Shown here: positions 36,521 to 49,400 of the stretch, piece after piece | How the letters are laid out: the number at the start of each line of letters is the position of its first letter | Position numbering within the stretch: position 1 is the stretch's first letter | Assembly: GCA_030248225.1 (NCBI GenBank) | Contig: JASANE010028542.1 | Span: 62,001-126,000, forward strand | Length of the DNA stretch: 64,000 nt | Source: Trileptium ribeirensis | Lineage: Eukaryota > Nematoda > Enoplea > Enoplida > Thoracostomopsidae | Direction: 5' to 3' | Notes under the pieces: generated by a model | What the model was told of the DNA's origin: nothing | The model's database searches: none | What the model saw: the letters and a program-made list of their open reading frames with translations, nothing else | Translations under genes and position numbers: made by a program

Positions 36521-37573
36521 ATCCCCCCGGGGGGCCCCCCTGGGTTACCAAAGGGGGGGGGAGGAGGACGGTGGGGCTCCTATAAAAAGAGAGACCAGAC
36601 ATAATACCTCAACGTGCCAGGGTTTAATATGAAAAAGAATATAGCACACGACAGAGGAAAGGGAAAAGCCACAACACACACACATGCGAACACAAAAAAG
36701 GACTCATAAAAGGAGCAAGTGAAAGACCAACTGTGGACCACGAATGCACGGGACTGGCTACACGGGGTAAATCCACAGATACAAAGACGTACGGGAAGGC
36801 GACGAAAGGGGTGGCCAGTAAAGAAGAAGACAATACGAAAAAAAAAAACATAAAAATACAGGGACGGAGAAAGGGGGAACGGGGCTTGGGTTCCTATCTT
36901 TTTTTTTTTATTCTCTCTCCCCTGCATTGTTTATATGTAATAACCGGTGACGCAGCTGCATGGCGCAACTTCCTAACACCATGCCCATACGACCCCGGCT
37001 ATCGTAACCTCAAGGGTGGACCGTGAATACTAAATTTTGAACCTATTCTTGGTCAGACCCAAGAAGCTACGGAGCTTAGCAGGCCGCAGGCGCGCTTCAC
37101 GGGGTGTGTTCGGACCCCGCCCGAAGGGTTGCGCACGTGTCTAGTATCGGGTATGATTTCTGAGGTCCCCCAGGGAGGCTAGCACCGACACCTGCTCGCA
37201 GGTCATGGAGCTTAGCCGCTATTCCCTATCTTAGACTCATCGGAAGTTGTTAAATTCTATTTTGGCGTAGTGAGTTTTGAAATAAAACATGAAAATGTCC
37301 CTAGAAATTTGAAGCTCAAGCTGATCTGCTCCGGTAAAATCACGGTATGCTCCGTGTTAGAGCATTGACCTATGTGGCCCCCACAGGGTTCCGACGAGCC
37401 CTGAGTGTTTAGTGTCGGATTATCAATGGCGTGGCCTGCACTTATCAGTAAATTCTAGGCAAGCGTACTGGTCCTTTGACCCGTGAAAGTTTTAACTCAT
37501 TTAAATCAAATGTGTTCCTAACAAGTTTTGAGCATTGGTCATACATTAATAAACTTTTGCTCGTGTTATCCGG
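36521..37573. other. GC-richer unassigned DNA
   Basis: Homopolymer-rich G/C and A tracts (36520-36570, 36838-36850), then moderately GC-rich sequence. It does not match rRNA or tRNA that I can recognise, and the open frames on both strands look composition-driven. Confidence 0.3.
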
Positions 37574-38143
37574 TTGTCTCCACGGAGCGTAAACAATGGT
37601 GACAGAAGGCTCTGCTCGCCAGTGCTTGTGACATTCTCGCCCACAAGCCATGACGGACAGCGCCTGCTCGTCCGAGCGGACAAACCAAACAAAAAGCTTC
37701 CTATCGTCTCAATGTCAAGAAAGACTACAGTCGGCGTGTCAAGATACAATGTTTATTTACATGATCAATGTTTATTGCCGGGACGAGTGCCTATGAACGC
37801 TAACGGGTCCGAACTAAGCGCAGACTCGTGGGGTTTAGCTGCAACTTACAGGGGTCTCTTCAGAAGAAGCACGCACGAACAGTGGGCAGCGAGCGGGCAG
37901 TGCATGGATTGGAGCGGAAAGATACTCGCCAAATTGCGAACTAGGGGCGGTTATCCCTGCTTCACTCAATGCTATCGAACGACTCAGCTATGCAGCGCAC
38001 TAAGCAGGGGCCCTAGAGTGCTTCAGATAACGCTCCTAAATGCAGGTCGCTCGGGGCGACGACTACTCAAGCAGGCGGGGAAGACACAATGCTCAGGACT
38101 GAATACACCAGCTCGACAGCCTAGCCGGAAAGGGGGCACATAA
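37574..38143 (+). CDS. Unrecognised 189-codon open frame in GC-rich DNA
   Basis: An uninterrupted frame encoding a basic protein with scattered Cys and Arg and no signal peptide, membrane span or known motif. The first codon is ATG in a neutral context. Its composition differs from the AT-rich surroundings, and opposite-strand frames (37445-37651, 37546-37749) overlap it, which is typical of chance openness in GC-rich DNA. It could equally be internal sequence of an unrecognised transposon. I propose no function. Confidence 0.15.
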   Translation: MSPRSVNNGDRRLCSPVLVTFSPTSHDGQRLLVRADKPNKKLPIVSMSRKTTVGVSRYNVYLHDQCLLPGRVPMNANGSELSADSWGLAATYRGLFRRSTHEQWAASGQCMDWSGKILAKLRTRGGYPCFTQCYRTTQLCSALSRGPRVLQITLLNAGRSGRRLLKQAGKTQCSGLNTPARQPSRKGGT

Positions 38144-38483
38144 AGGGACATTGACTCCGAGTGTTCATCCTTTAGGCAAGTTCACATTGGTGCCTCGGTA
38201 TAAATTTGCCCTATAATGTTTGGTGTCCTTACCTACCTAGTAAGACGACTGACTGAACAAGTGGGGGGCGAATTAATCCTGTTTTCAGGGTGGTAGGGAC
38301 CGGCCGGGATGCGAAACGGCTCTGGACAGTTCCCTAACCTGGTCTCGGGGCTGTTTTATTGTTATCTGAGACCGGGGCGAGCGGTCCCGGACACTTCGGC
38401 GTCTTTTGGTTTGTCCTTGGTTATCGGCCTTCTGCCTCTCTCTAACGATGCCTTTTTCTCGTTTCACTGCGTTATTGCAGTGT

Positions 38484-38509
38484 CTCAACTGCAGTGTACT
38501 GCAGTTGAG
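38484..38509. repeat. 11-bp perfect inverted repeat with 4-nt loop
   Basis: CTCAACTGCAG, TGTA, CTGCAGTTGAG. Short but perfect; just upstream of the tRNA-like fragment. Confidence 0.9.
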
Positions 38510-38540
38510 TTATTATCGACTCAATAACAAAAGTCGATGT

Positions 38541-38680
38541 GTTCTTGTGGCTGAATGGTTAAGACATGCAAAAACTGCAGCGGACTTGAATTCTCCGTGC
38601 AGGTTCAATTAAAAAAATTAAAAAATAATAATATAAAAAAATAAAAAAAAAAAAAATAATAAAAAAAAACTCATAAACCC
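38541..38680 (+). pseudogene. tRNA-Ser-derived fragment with A-rich tail (SINE-like)
   Basis: GTGGCTGAATGGTTAAG matches the D-arm and A box of a tRNA-Ser, and GGACTTGAATTC with CCGTGCAGGTTCAA matches its anticodon arm and B box, but the acceptor stem is not complementary and the anticodon region is altered, so it is not a functional tRNA. It runs into about 70 nt of A-rich sequence, as in a retroposed tRNA-derived SINE. It lies immediately outside the left breakpoint of the large inverted repeat. Confidence 0.6.
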
Positions 38681-39828
38681 AACGAGAGAACTTAAAACCT
38701 AAAAAGCAAACAACACACAACAAACACCAACAACAACACCACTAAAACCCAAACCCACCGCGCAAAATTCACAAATCTCGGCAATAATGCCGTGAGTAAA
38801 CTTAACCGACTTAATGAAACTAATAATCATCGCGGAACTGTTATTGGCGGATTGCAAATCGCTACTTCTGGGCTAGCAATGAATCGAATCCCCTTTCTTA
38901 CTTGTTTCTTACGATGGATGTGGATTTCACATCGGATTTTACAAAATAGGATAGTTAGTGGACATAGGTTAAGTTTAGTCGCGCATAGGACAAGCTACTC
39001 GTTTCAGCAAAATCAGGTAAAAACGGACAGCCTCCACTGAAACAAAATAACCGCTCAAAAATTTCCTAAAAAGTTAACAGTGTTCCAATTCTTCAAGGGA
39101 ATAACTTAAGAAGATGAAAAACCCACAGTTTAATGTACGGCTAACTAAGAAGAAAATCAACATAAAAACTAAATAAATGTGGAAAAGAAGATAACCAATG
39201 TCATCGAACATTAATGAACATCGTCCGGAAAGTGGTGTTCTCAACTCAAGAATTTGACGACATTCTTACAATAGGTGCAACGTGATATTACAAGAATGTT
39301 CTCTCTGCAGTTTACGAGAAAGCATTGACTTAACGATATGCCGGCTCATTATTTTGCTGCTGCAAGCCTATGTGCGAACCAGGTGGCAATCCCCAAATAC
39401 TTGATGGCCCTGCAACCCATATCTTGGCATCCCTGCTGAGCACACACACACAATTTTAACCCGTGGCTCAATCGTTTAGCTGGATTCACACAGATTGTTA
39501 TTAAATATTGGTTGCAATGATGCAGTCAGAAATGTATCCTGATGGCGAACAATTCAAAATTTAGAACAGTTCAAAAAATTGAAAAAAAAATGAAAAATAA
39601 AACAAAATTATCTGAGAGTACCGATGCCACCTCAGTTTACAGTGGCTGGTCCAGGACTCCATGTTGCCAAACAATGACCACTAGTGTCGCCGTCCACTTA
39701 GAAGGCAACTTCTACACTGGCTGATTTCTGATGTATCTGAACGGCGATTGAAATGTATATGCACTCTGACTGCGCAAAGCCATGGCTACTTATTTTATGT
39801 AACGAAATAAACACTGTTAAACGAATAC

Positions 39829-39896
39829 TTCTCAGCTGCGAGCCTGTCAACGTAAAGGTCCTTTTTGTTGTAGGCAGCAGTGACGTTTCAACATTT
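39829..39896 (-). pseudogene. Antisense copy of coiled-coil exon 6
   Basis: Encodes the same AAYNKKDLYVDRLAAE segment as 53570-53636, but differences at its start introduce a TGA in the frame used by the right copy. Not expected to be spliced into the sense gene. Confidence 0.8.
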
Positions 39897-40487
39897 CTTG
39901 ATAAACGAAGAGAATAACCTTAGTTATAACTTAATTCCAACACATGTTTAAATATTGCAGTCGAAAATTACAGTGAGAAATTGTTGTTGTTCATGATTTT
40001 AGTGTCTGAAAAAATGTGCGTAATGGAAAAAAGTGGTAAGAACATAGGGTAACCGCTAAATTATGTTTGATCTATTTAATTTCTTCTCAATTGAAAACTT
40101 CGGGCTGGATCGGACCGGTCCGGTTGCACCTCAATATGCCGCACATATTTGTCGTCGCTAACCTGCAAGCACCCCAGCTCAGCTTATCGCAGCCCCGCAT
40201 GTGTTTAGGTTCGCTCAATTCTCAGTTGGTCAACCTGGCGTTAATTTGAAACTATGGAGAAACCACTATGTACTAGATGGTCCACATTATAGCACCACAA
40301 TGGGTGATAATGTTTGTCACATGAAGACGATACATAGTTCCTCCCTCATGATTCATAAAGAATACATCTAGCAGCAACTAAAAAACCAACAAATGCCCCA
40401 TGACATATTTCCTAGATCGTTACGTAACAACAATCATGTATATAGGCTTCACCCTTCACACCACCATATAAACGCAATGATGCATAC

Positions 40488-40611
40488 TTTGGATTTTTTC
40501 TTGTGACGTAGCGATTTCGTCTTCCAACTGGCGCTGCTGACGTGTAAACGCTGTCTGCAGCTTTTCGTTCTCACGCTTGAGCTTACCGATTCCTTTGTCC
40601 CGCTGTGATAT
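40488..40611 (-). pseudogene. Antisense copy of coiled-coil exon 5
   Basis: Same length (124 nt) and splice sites as 52857-52980, with two amino-acid changes: KEIGK to KGIGK and RQRRQ to RQQRQ. The frame is intact. Confidence 0.9.
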
Positions 40612-41378
40612 CTGTAAGGTAAAGAATCCGTAATAAAAACTGCCAGAAGGCAAATATTAATTGCTAGAGTTGTTTAAAGAACCGCATTAAGGAAAACAAC
40701 TATATACGTCCAGTAAGCGATCAAAGCTCAACACTTTGTAGCGATTGATAATTTGAACAGCTATAAAGACACACAGTTAAAAATTTACCAATATCTTCCT
40801 CAAAACACATTAAAAACATAAAAAATAAATATCTGATTTTTTAATAAGGATTTATAATGCGCCAATTTCATTGAAAATACGTATTATTACAAAGGCGCAT
40901 AAGCGAACACGGTATATATAACACAAGTGAGGTTAATATTATATCATATTGTAACGTCTATTCCAGGAAATAGTAAAGTTTTCAGTCGAGATTTAAATTC
41001 AATCTATAATAATAATTTTAATAAGGATTTATAATGATTAAGAAAAAAGTATTTTAAAAATCAAGAAACCTAAAAAGTTCTATCACGGCTCAAGGGGAGG
41101 AATTATGGAAAAAAAATTCGGAATTATAAATGGCACCGAAGACTTGGTCGAACACGAAAGCAATTTCTATCACAAATAATAATTTCCGTTACTGTTCATA
41201 TTTTCGATCACCGATCAAATCACAAATAACAATAGTTTTATTAAAAATAAGTAAAATCGTATTTTGAGTATATATATTTCTTTCATACAAAAAAATCGAA
41301 AATGCATTGATGCAAACAGCCACTCCCAACATTGTATTTCTAAACCACAATAAAACACTCGAAGAAAGTGTTGCATAC

Positions 41379-41463
41379 CTCCGCTTGTAACTTATCGTTT
41401 TCTTTCATGAACATGTCTTTTAGCTCTAGCGCTTCATGGAGACTTGATGATTTTTCTTTCTCC
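41379..41463 (-). pseudogene. Antisense copy of coiled-coil exon 4
   Basis: 85 nt, same splice sites and frame as 52003-52087 (EALELKDMFMKENDKLQAE), with no change noticed. Confidence 0.9.
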
Positions 41464-42581
41464 CTAAAATTGGCACTGATAAACACAGAAATAAAACTAT
41501 GTGCAAAAACTTAGTTGGATGAGAACGGTAACAGCTTCGTATATTTTAGCAAGATAGCCTTTACGTGTTATAAATCAAACAAAATTATAGCTCCGGAACA
41601 ACAAACTTTTATTTTTGGAAACAAATCAAAGTGGACATCATTTTCCTCTATTATATGCTATATATCTCCATATTTTCACTCATTTTACTGCACTACTAAG
41701 ATTTGCAGGCTATAAATCGTCGTTTTACCATTAGAAATAATGGTAACTAATGATTAAAAACATTTCGCGAACAATAAACATAATTTAGAGACATTAATAA
41801 ATTTTTATATTTTTATCTAGTTGAGAACGACAGGTTCGGGTGAGTAAGGGTGCAGGAGCGGACACGGAGGAAAATCTCATGTACATGAAAGGATTTGGAA
41901 AGTGGGTTCCGCCCACAGTGGCCAGGTAAGAACCCCTGAACACCAGTATCAAAGCAAATAACGATGCGTAATATTGTTGCCATTAAAGGATTAAGTGCAA
42001 CGCACAACTGAATAAAATACTGTTGAAAAAATTATAAAATAAAATATTAGCCTAATGACGAAAACAATAAGAATTCTAAATTCACAGGTAAGCAGATACA
42101 GAAAGGTTCTGTTTAGAATGTTGGTTGCATACAAACATACTCAGCATTTTAGAGAAAGGCATAACATCTGCGCCAGTTTTGTTACCAAAAGGTTAAATCA
42201 TTTATGCCACACAGGATATATTACGTCGCGTCGTACTACACATATAATTTAGTTACAACATACTGAAGCCCACCTATCCTGGGACCGCCACTTTGGGGGA
42301 GCTGGAATTTTTAAGATCCGCTTAGCAAAAACGGTTGCCTCCCGGTTCTGTTCCCTTGGCAAACTTTGGATACCTTTTTTCAACTCCCCCTGCAAAAATT
42401 TTTCTTCTATCGGTAAAGCACTCCCAGTTGACGAAGACTAAAATTTTACTAAAATTCCACGCTGAAGCCAAAAATTCATTAATTTCACAAAAATTTGTTT
42501 AAAAATAGCTTATCCTAAGTCGCTTATGATAGTCAAAACAAAATTGGTAAACCAAAAGTAGTTGCAAACAACTGCAATTAC

Positions 42582-42693
42582 CTCTTCAACTGATCTTCCA
42601 GTTTCAGCCGAGTAGGACTTTGATAATTACTCAAGCTTGTTACTTCGCTTCGGAGGCGTGCGACTTCTTTATTAATCTCTTTAACTTCGCCTT
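42582..42693 (-). pseudogene. Antisense copy of coiled-coil exon 3, frame intact
   Basis: 112 nt, the length required by the phases of exons 2 and 4, reading GEVKEINKEVARLRSE. The sense copy at 50775-50887 has one extra T and is out of frame, so this antisense copy preserves the ancestral reading. Confidence 0.85.
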
Positions 42694-43132
42694 CTAAAAA
42701 GTTACGCGTTTGCTTTATACTTTTATGCAGAGATCATTACTGGCATTGCTACGGACACCCACGCCCTACGTTATTTTTCGCTTCGCTTCCCTACGGTTTA
42801 GCTAGCAGATACTTCCATGGCTTAAGGTAGCCAATTTTTCCATGTGGGCAAAAAATATGCGAGCTCTTCCTCGTTTAGTTAGAATATCTAACTTTTTCGT
42901 GGCGTAATTCATACCGCCAGGTTACTATATGCATTATTATTAAATATTGACTGTAAAAAAAGTTATTATTTTCCATTTTAACTCCCCTTGAGCTGCCCCT
43001 GCAGTTCGCTCTAGGAGAAACCGAATCCTTCGCCCGTAGATCGGTTTTTTCGCATACTTTGGTAGCAGGTTGGAAAACCAAGTATTACAAGAGAGAAGTA
43101 GATATATTGCCAATAACTTACTAGGAACTCTT

Positions 43133-43360
43133 AAAGCGAGGGGAAACGAAGCGAGTATCGCTATTATGTGCTTAATGAATATTTTGACGTTCCAAATTCA
43201 GCTCCCTGTGCCTCTTTAAAGATACACAATAGCAATAACGCCCGCGTAATACTTTAGTAAAGTACCAAAACCGTACGGCCCTTTATACAAAAACCAAATA
43301 AGACGAAAAAAGTTCAAATTTATAAATCAAAAATCGTACTCAACAACCCCGAAACCAGAA
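43133..43360 (+). repeat. Dispersed repeat family D (left arm copy)
   Basis: Begins AAAGCGAGGGGAAACGAAGC and continues TTTTGACGTTCCAAATTCAG, matching 11830-12000. The reverse complement is at 50110-50340. Confidence 0.6.
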
Positions 43361-43536
43361 GCATTCCAACAAACTATATACATCTACGTTGAAAGGGATA
43401 AAATTTGACCATTTTTGACGCCAAAATTTACCAAATTTGTGAACATATTGCTTTATTGTACATTTCCGTTAAAAATTGCACATCCAGTAGTTGTGATGCA
43501 GCTTCATTTTTAATTACAGTAATCTTAGATATATAC

Positions 43537-44700
43537 CAGGGAGTAACAGCAATTCCGGTTACGGCGAAAATCGTGTTTGGGTTGCTGTTCTGGCAAAGGG
43601 CAAAAACCATACCGGAACCGGCAAAGGGCAAAAACCATACCGGAACCGGAATTTCGGTTTAATATTTTGTTTGAATCTTTTTTACATTTTTGCTTCATCT
43701 CTGATCCAAACAGATGTAATATATATTATACAACGATCAAGTTGCAATACAACCAAGGAAAAAAAGATTAACTCAGCAATTTGCCGTGTGAAACGTAAGT
43801 TGGGCACATAATTTCAGTAAGAATTTTTCATATTAAGCTGCAGGAGTTTGTTAACAAAACAAAGCCAGGTCGACGCTTGTAGCAGCTATTTTACACATTC
43901 CGAAGTCTGAGGGGTGTGTTGAAATTAAACCGTCCAACTTGGTAAAAGAGTATGAATTACGTAGAAGTACTTAGCGTAAGCTTGGCTAACATAAATTCCG
44001 TCAAGCACCAGCCAGTGCGCTTGTAAACTTGGTAAATCAGTCTAAACTGAAGTAAACTAACGTTATCTGCAACGCAGCTAGAAACTGCTTTCTTGGCAAT
44101 GAACTGTATGTATTGAAACTGTGCGAGCAGCATCAGTTTGTCTCATTTATAAGATTCTGATTAGACAGATATCATCATTATCATCTAACTGACGGGCACC
44201 GTTTGTCCAACGCTAGCCTAAACAGTGTCTCTTACCAGTGATCAAAAAATTACTTTCTATCTATTAATTTGTCTTAGAATCATATAAACCAATAATTTCA
44301 AGTTTCCTACAAGACATGTAACAAACGTGTAGTAAAGGGAGGCGACTGGGGACAGTGCGAAAGTGTTTATCCTACGCTCCATGCGTCGTAAGCACATTCA
44401 ATTTGACGCAGTATACGCAAGGCTGTATAGCGGAAGGCATTTCTTTGCTCTGGGTGTATCAACCGACATACTGATCGATAAATCAACATTATTAGCTTCC
44501 TCAGTCTCTTTAAAGTTTCAGAAAGACAATAATACCATCGCAATACATTACGTTAAATGTAAAAGTTCTATATATTTTTAATGCATTTTAAATCCACTAT
44601 ACCCTAATTTCTTACTTCATCTATTTTACTATATATAAGTTTCGAAGACCATGTTCCGTTTCCGGATCCTATTTAAATGGACGGTTCCGGTTATTCCCTG
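43537..44700 (-). mobile_element. Non-autonomous hAT element, left arm copy
   Basis: Ends CAGGGAGTAAC and GTTATTCCCTG, inverted. Flanked by the 8-bp duplication ATATATAC (43529-43536 and 44701-44708). It is the mirror of 48777-49930 and was duplicated with the arm rather than inserted twice. The open frames inside have no transposase motif. Confidence 0.9.
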
Positions 44701-45946
44701 ATATATACATAATCAGTATTTACATTGTAGACGCGCCAGTCTAGACTCAGACCCATAACATTGGTAACGCAGTATGAACGCGTCATGTAGCCAGATAGAA
44801 CTTAACCCGCTTTACAAAAATGTGCTCTAGAAGTCATATATATTTTAATGGTCTATGGCCGTTTATTTAAATTATATTCTCGGTTTCCCTGAGCTTAAAT
44901 TGAAAACCCGGTTTAACTAATAATAGAACATACGTAACCACACCATATAGCGCATCTTTTGTAGCCACATGCAGCTTCGCTCGCTCATCCACAAAAGAGC
45001 CCAACACTACCCTGACATAAGGCTTCTCCAAACGGCTGTCTCGGCGCTGGCTTGGTATTTTTCGTAGCCCGCTGCAAAATTTTATTTTATCCCGCAAAAA
45101 GCTTTTTGGGAAAATTTTAGCTTCCCTCAGCAGAACACCCCTTGATAACATTAAAAATTTACAAAATTTTTTCAGAAATCCCTTTCTAAGGTTAAAAAAT
45201 TCGACTAATTTCAACAAATAATTGGTTGAAAACTCGCTTTTCATCTCAAGATAGTTTTGCAATTTTAGTGTTTTTCGATGAGTAATATGAAAATTTGAAA
45301 ATTTTTAATTTGCACAAGATCGCCCCTCAATTCAGCCCCCCCCCCGGTTTGCTCGCCCTGTTCATAACTAGCCGAGATAACCCTCCCCACCACTGTCCGT
45401 GCCCCCTGGCAAATTTTTCAACAAATGGAGAAGCCAGTACATATCTATAGCTTATAGACGTTTCGGGTCGGTTGCATGAAGTTTTGCGGCGAGAACAGAC
45501 CCTTATGAAAAAGCTTTATATTGTTAGAGCCCTTATATTGTTGGACATCCAATTGGATTTGATTTGGATGAAAATATCAGAAGATGATTCGGAGACAGCC
45601 CAAAATTATTTCGTCGGAGACCCTTTCTACCGTTTTCCTTCCGACCTTTATGGTGGGTAACCCGTTTTGTGATATAACTATAGGGAAGATAATAGATTTG
45701 AAGCTTTCGTTGGGCTAGCGCTAGGCGATCGGTCATTGCAAATATGAATGACCACCAAAAAATATAAAAACCATGATAACTAATCAATTTTGCAATTGAA
45801 GAAGTAAGTTCGTTGGAATCATTTTATGTTGAATGCTTAAATCATAAAGTTGAAGGCAATAAGTTTGCTAATTCTACGCTAAGTGAGTCACTAGTCGAAT
45901 TTTCACGTAGCATTACGGAGAATCATGCATCGGCTCACATATTAAT

Positions 45947-46423
45947 ATGACGGTTGACGACTATGATTCTTACTTTTACGATCATTTTCATCAATTGGCT
46001 GCTGATTTTGGACGATCGCCTGTCCGTTCACATACTGCCGGTGGCCCGTTTTTAAAGCCCCGAATTGTACCGCCAGCTAGATATTCGCGTAAAAGCTGTT
46101 TCGCCGGAAATGTAATTGTCACTAGTCCTAATTCGAGATTAAAATGTCAGATGCAGCCCAGGCGATCTGTTGTTTTAGTACCGGGAGCGAGACACGCTGT
46201 ATCGATGAGCAGTATCAGAACTGGCTTACTAGACTCTGACGCACTGCAACAACAACGTATGCAAAACGGTGTAACAAATTTAACTGAAGAAGACTTCTCT
46301 GATGGTGGCGTTATTATTGTTAGACCAACACCGAGGAGATCTAGTAATTTGCCGCGATCAGCGAATGCCAACATTGACAGTCCATTGGACACGTACAACA
46401 ATTCTCCGGCTGCAAAGTTTAAA
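45947..46423 (+). CDS. Coiled-coil gene exon 1 (as currently readable)
   Basis: 159 codons to the donor AAA-gtgagt, phase 0. The first 15 or so codons from ATG 45947 lie inside the left arm of the inverted repeat and are the antisense of the end of exon 2 and start of intron 2; unique sequence begins at 45993. The basic, Ser/Arg/Pro-rich body contains RRSVVLVPGARH and EEDFSDGGVIIVRPTPRRSS. The native start may have been displaced by the duplication, so the start is uncertain while the exon body is well supported by its donor and by continuity into exon 2. Confidence 0.65.
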
Positions 46424-49400
46424 GTGAGTTTAACGATATATTCTGTAAATTTGTTTTATAGCTTCTGTGATGCTGCAGGAACCGTAATGTCATGCTTTTG
46501 TTCTACCAATTTCTAAGTTGTGCCAAGAGCTAGCAATGTAATTATATATAATGGTGTTTATTTTAATAAAATGAAATACCTTGAAAATCCCTGCTGAATC
46601 TTAAAATTGGTGTAAAAGGCGTTGTTGGTGACGAAGCTGAACACATGGTTAAAGTCAAATTTTCTCGACTGAAAGGTTTGGAATTTTTTATTGTATATAT
46701 ATGTTCATGTGTTTCGCGGACTTGTTGCACAGCGTGTCGCTAAAATTAGACGTAGGATCTACTGCTCTCTCCATTCGCTGACGATTTTGTCATGGGGCAT
46801 GAACCAGGGGCTTCTCTGTGGTTCTGAACCAGGGGGCACTTTTTAAGCAAAAATACTTAAAATTCTCGCAGAAACACTGCCAAAACGCCTTTGATGGTGA
46901 GAAAAAGCGATTGTGAAGCATTTTGACAAAATTATTAGCTTCTGGACGTAATTTTAGTGCAAATTTTGGTGAAAATTTGTCATTTAAGGGTGTTTTTACG
47001 GAGTTGAATCAAAAAAACATTACCAAAACGTGACGAACGAGGGACCCAAAAATTTTGCTAAGCGTATTAACCGGGAGGGGTGGCACCCGACCCCTACTTC
47101 AAATTTGGAGACCCCAGAGTCTAAACTTATATATAACAATTTTATAGAAATGACATGATATGAGGACTGTGTGGAAGATGCATTATAATGACTCCTTGAG
47201 GTGTGTTTTGTTTGCTATTTTATTGGTTTAAATGTTTAAAGGAAATGTGAAACGATTGCCGATGTGAGATGATTACCTATTTTTTCAGCGCATAAGAACA
47301 ATATATAATATAATTTATTGTGAATAGAGTTTTATTTCAGAGTCGATACCTGCGAGAACGGGAGCAAAAGGAGCGATACGAACAGCAACTCGTGGAGCTT
47401 AATGAAAAGCTAGCTGCTGAAGAGGTGAAAAATCGAATGCTCATAGATGAAAATGATCGTAAAAGTAAGAATCATAGTCGTCAACCGTCATATTAATATG
47501 TGAGCCGATGCATGATTCTTCATAATGCATGAAATTCGACTAGTGACTCACTTAGCGTAGAATTATAGCAAAGATTATCCCTAAACTTGTGTGGTAAGGC
47601 ATTCAGACGTGGAAAAATGAGTCCCAACGAAGTTCTTACTTTCAATTGCAAAATTGATTTGGTATCATCGGTTTGTATATTTTTTGTGATATCCATAACT
47701 CATATTTGCAATGACCGATGGCCTCGCGCTCTAGCCCAACGAAAGCTTCAAATCTATTTGTGTCCCCTATAGTTATGCGCGAAAACAGGTTCTACCGCCC
47801 ATAAAGGTGGCCGAAAGGAATCGGGTCAAAAGGGCTCCGACAAAATAAGATTTTGGGCTGTCTACAAATCGTGCTGATATTTTCATCCAAATCAAATCCA
47901 ATTGGATGTCCAACAATATAAGGGCTCTAACAATATAAAGCTTTTGCATAAGAGTTATCTTTGTGGCCACGGGGCAAAAGTGTCCGTGAGACCGACCCGA
48001 AACGTCTATAAGCTATAGATATGTACTGGCTTCTCCATTTGTTGAAAAATTTGCCAGGGGGCACGGACAGTGGTGGGGAGCGTTCTGTCGGCTAGTTCTA
48101 AACAGGGCGAGCAAACCGGGGGGGGGCTTGAATTGAGGGGCGATCTTGTGCAAATTAAAAATTTTCAAATTTTCATATTCTTCATCGAAAAACACTAAAA
48201 TTGCAAAACTATCTTGAGATGAAAAGCGAGTTTTCAACCAATTATTTGTTGAAATTAGTCAAATTTTTAACCTTAGAAAGGGATTTCTGAAAAAATTTTG
48301 TAAATTTTTAATGTTATCAAGGGGTGTTCTGCTGAGGGAAGCTAAAATTTTCCCAAAAAGCTTTTTGCGGGATGGGGAGCTAAAATTTTGCAGCGGGCTA
48401 CGAAAAATACCAAGCAGGGCGCCCCAGGACCACACTTTGGAGAAGCCTTATGTAGGGGTAGTGTTGGGCTCTTTTGTCGATCGAGCGAGCGAAGCTGCAT
48501 GTGGCTACAAAAGATGCGCTATTATGGTGGTTACGTATGTTCTATTATTAGTTAAACCGGGTTTTCAATTTAAGCTCAGGAAAACCGAGAATATAATTTA
48601 AATAAACGGCCATAGACCATTAAAATATATATGACTTCTAGAGCACATTTTGTAAAGCGGGTTAAGTTCTATCTGGCTACATGACGCGTTCATACTGCGT
48701 TACCAATGTTATGGGTCTGAGTCTAGACTGGCGCGTCTACAATGTAAATACTGATTATGTATATATCAGGGAATAACCGGAACCGTCCATTTAAATCGGA
48801 TCCGGAACCGGAACATGGTCTTCGAAACTTATATATAGTAAAATAGATGAAGTAAGAAATTAGGGTATAGTGGATTTAAAATGCATTAAAAATATATAGA
48901 ACTTTTACATTTAACGTAATGTATTGCGATGGTATTATTGTCTTTCTGAAACTTTAAAGAGACTGAGGAAGCTAATAATGTTGATTTATCGATCAGTATG
49001 TCGGTTGATACACCCAGAGCAAAGAAATGCCTTCCGCTATACAGCCTTGCGTATACTGCGTCAAATTGAATGTGCTTACGACGCATGGAGCGTAGGATAA
49101 ACACTTTCGCACTGTCCCCAGTCGCCTCCCTTTACTACACGTTTGTTACATGTCCTGTAGGAAACTTGAAATTATTGGTTTATATGATTCTAAGACAAAT
49201 TAATAGATAGAAAGTAATTTTTTGATCACTGGTAAGAGACACTGTTTAGGCTAGCGTTGGACAAACGGTGCCCGTCAGTTAGATGATAATGATGATATCT
49301 GTCTAATCAGAATCTTATAAATGAGACAAACTGATGCTGCTCGCACAGTTTCAATACATACAGTTCATTGCCAAGAAAGCAGTTTCTAGCTGCGTTGCAG

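Larger units (their letters stand above)
38759..45992 (-). repeat. Left arm of giant inverted repeat
   Basis: Reverse complement of 47446-54700: paired positions sum to about 93,440-93,470 along the whole length. Outer boundary at CGCGCAAAATTC, inner boundary at ACGATCATTTTCATC. The arm contains antisense copies of exons 3-6 and the end of exon 2 of the coiled-coil gene, a hAT element and a family D repeat. Most of it is nearly identical to the right arm; the innermost kilobase is clearly more diverged. Confidence 0.97.

Noticed and set aside
37040..37450. Possible rRNA fragment in GC-rich DNA
   Set aside because: No conserved rRNA core sequence could be recognised.
38541..38610. Functional tRNA-Ser gene
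   Set aside because: The acceptor stem does not pair, the anticodon region is altered and an A-rich tail follows; it is a retroposed fragment.
45993..47445. Whole inverted repeat as a missed-adapter sequencing artefact
   Set aside because: Such artefacts have essentially no unique spacer; here a 1453-bp spacer carries two exons and the arms have real differences. Another kind of misassembly is still possible and is covered in the finding.
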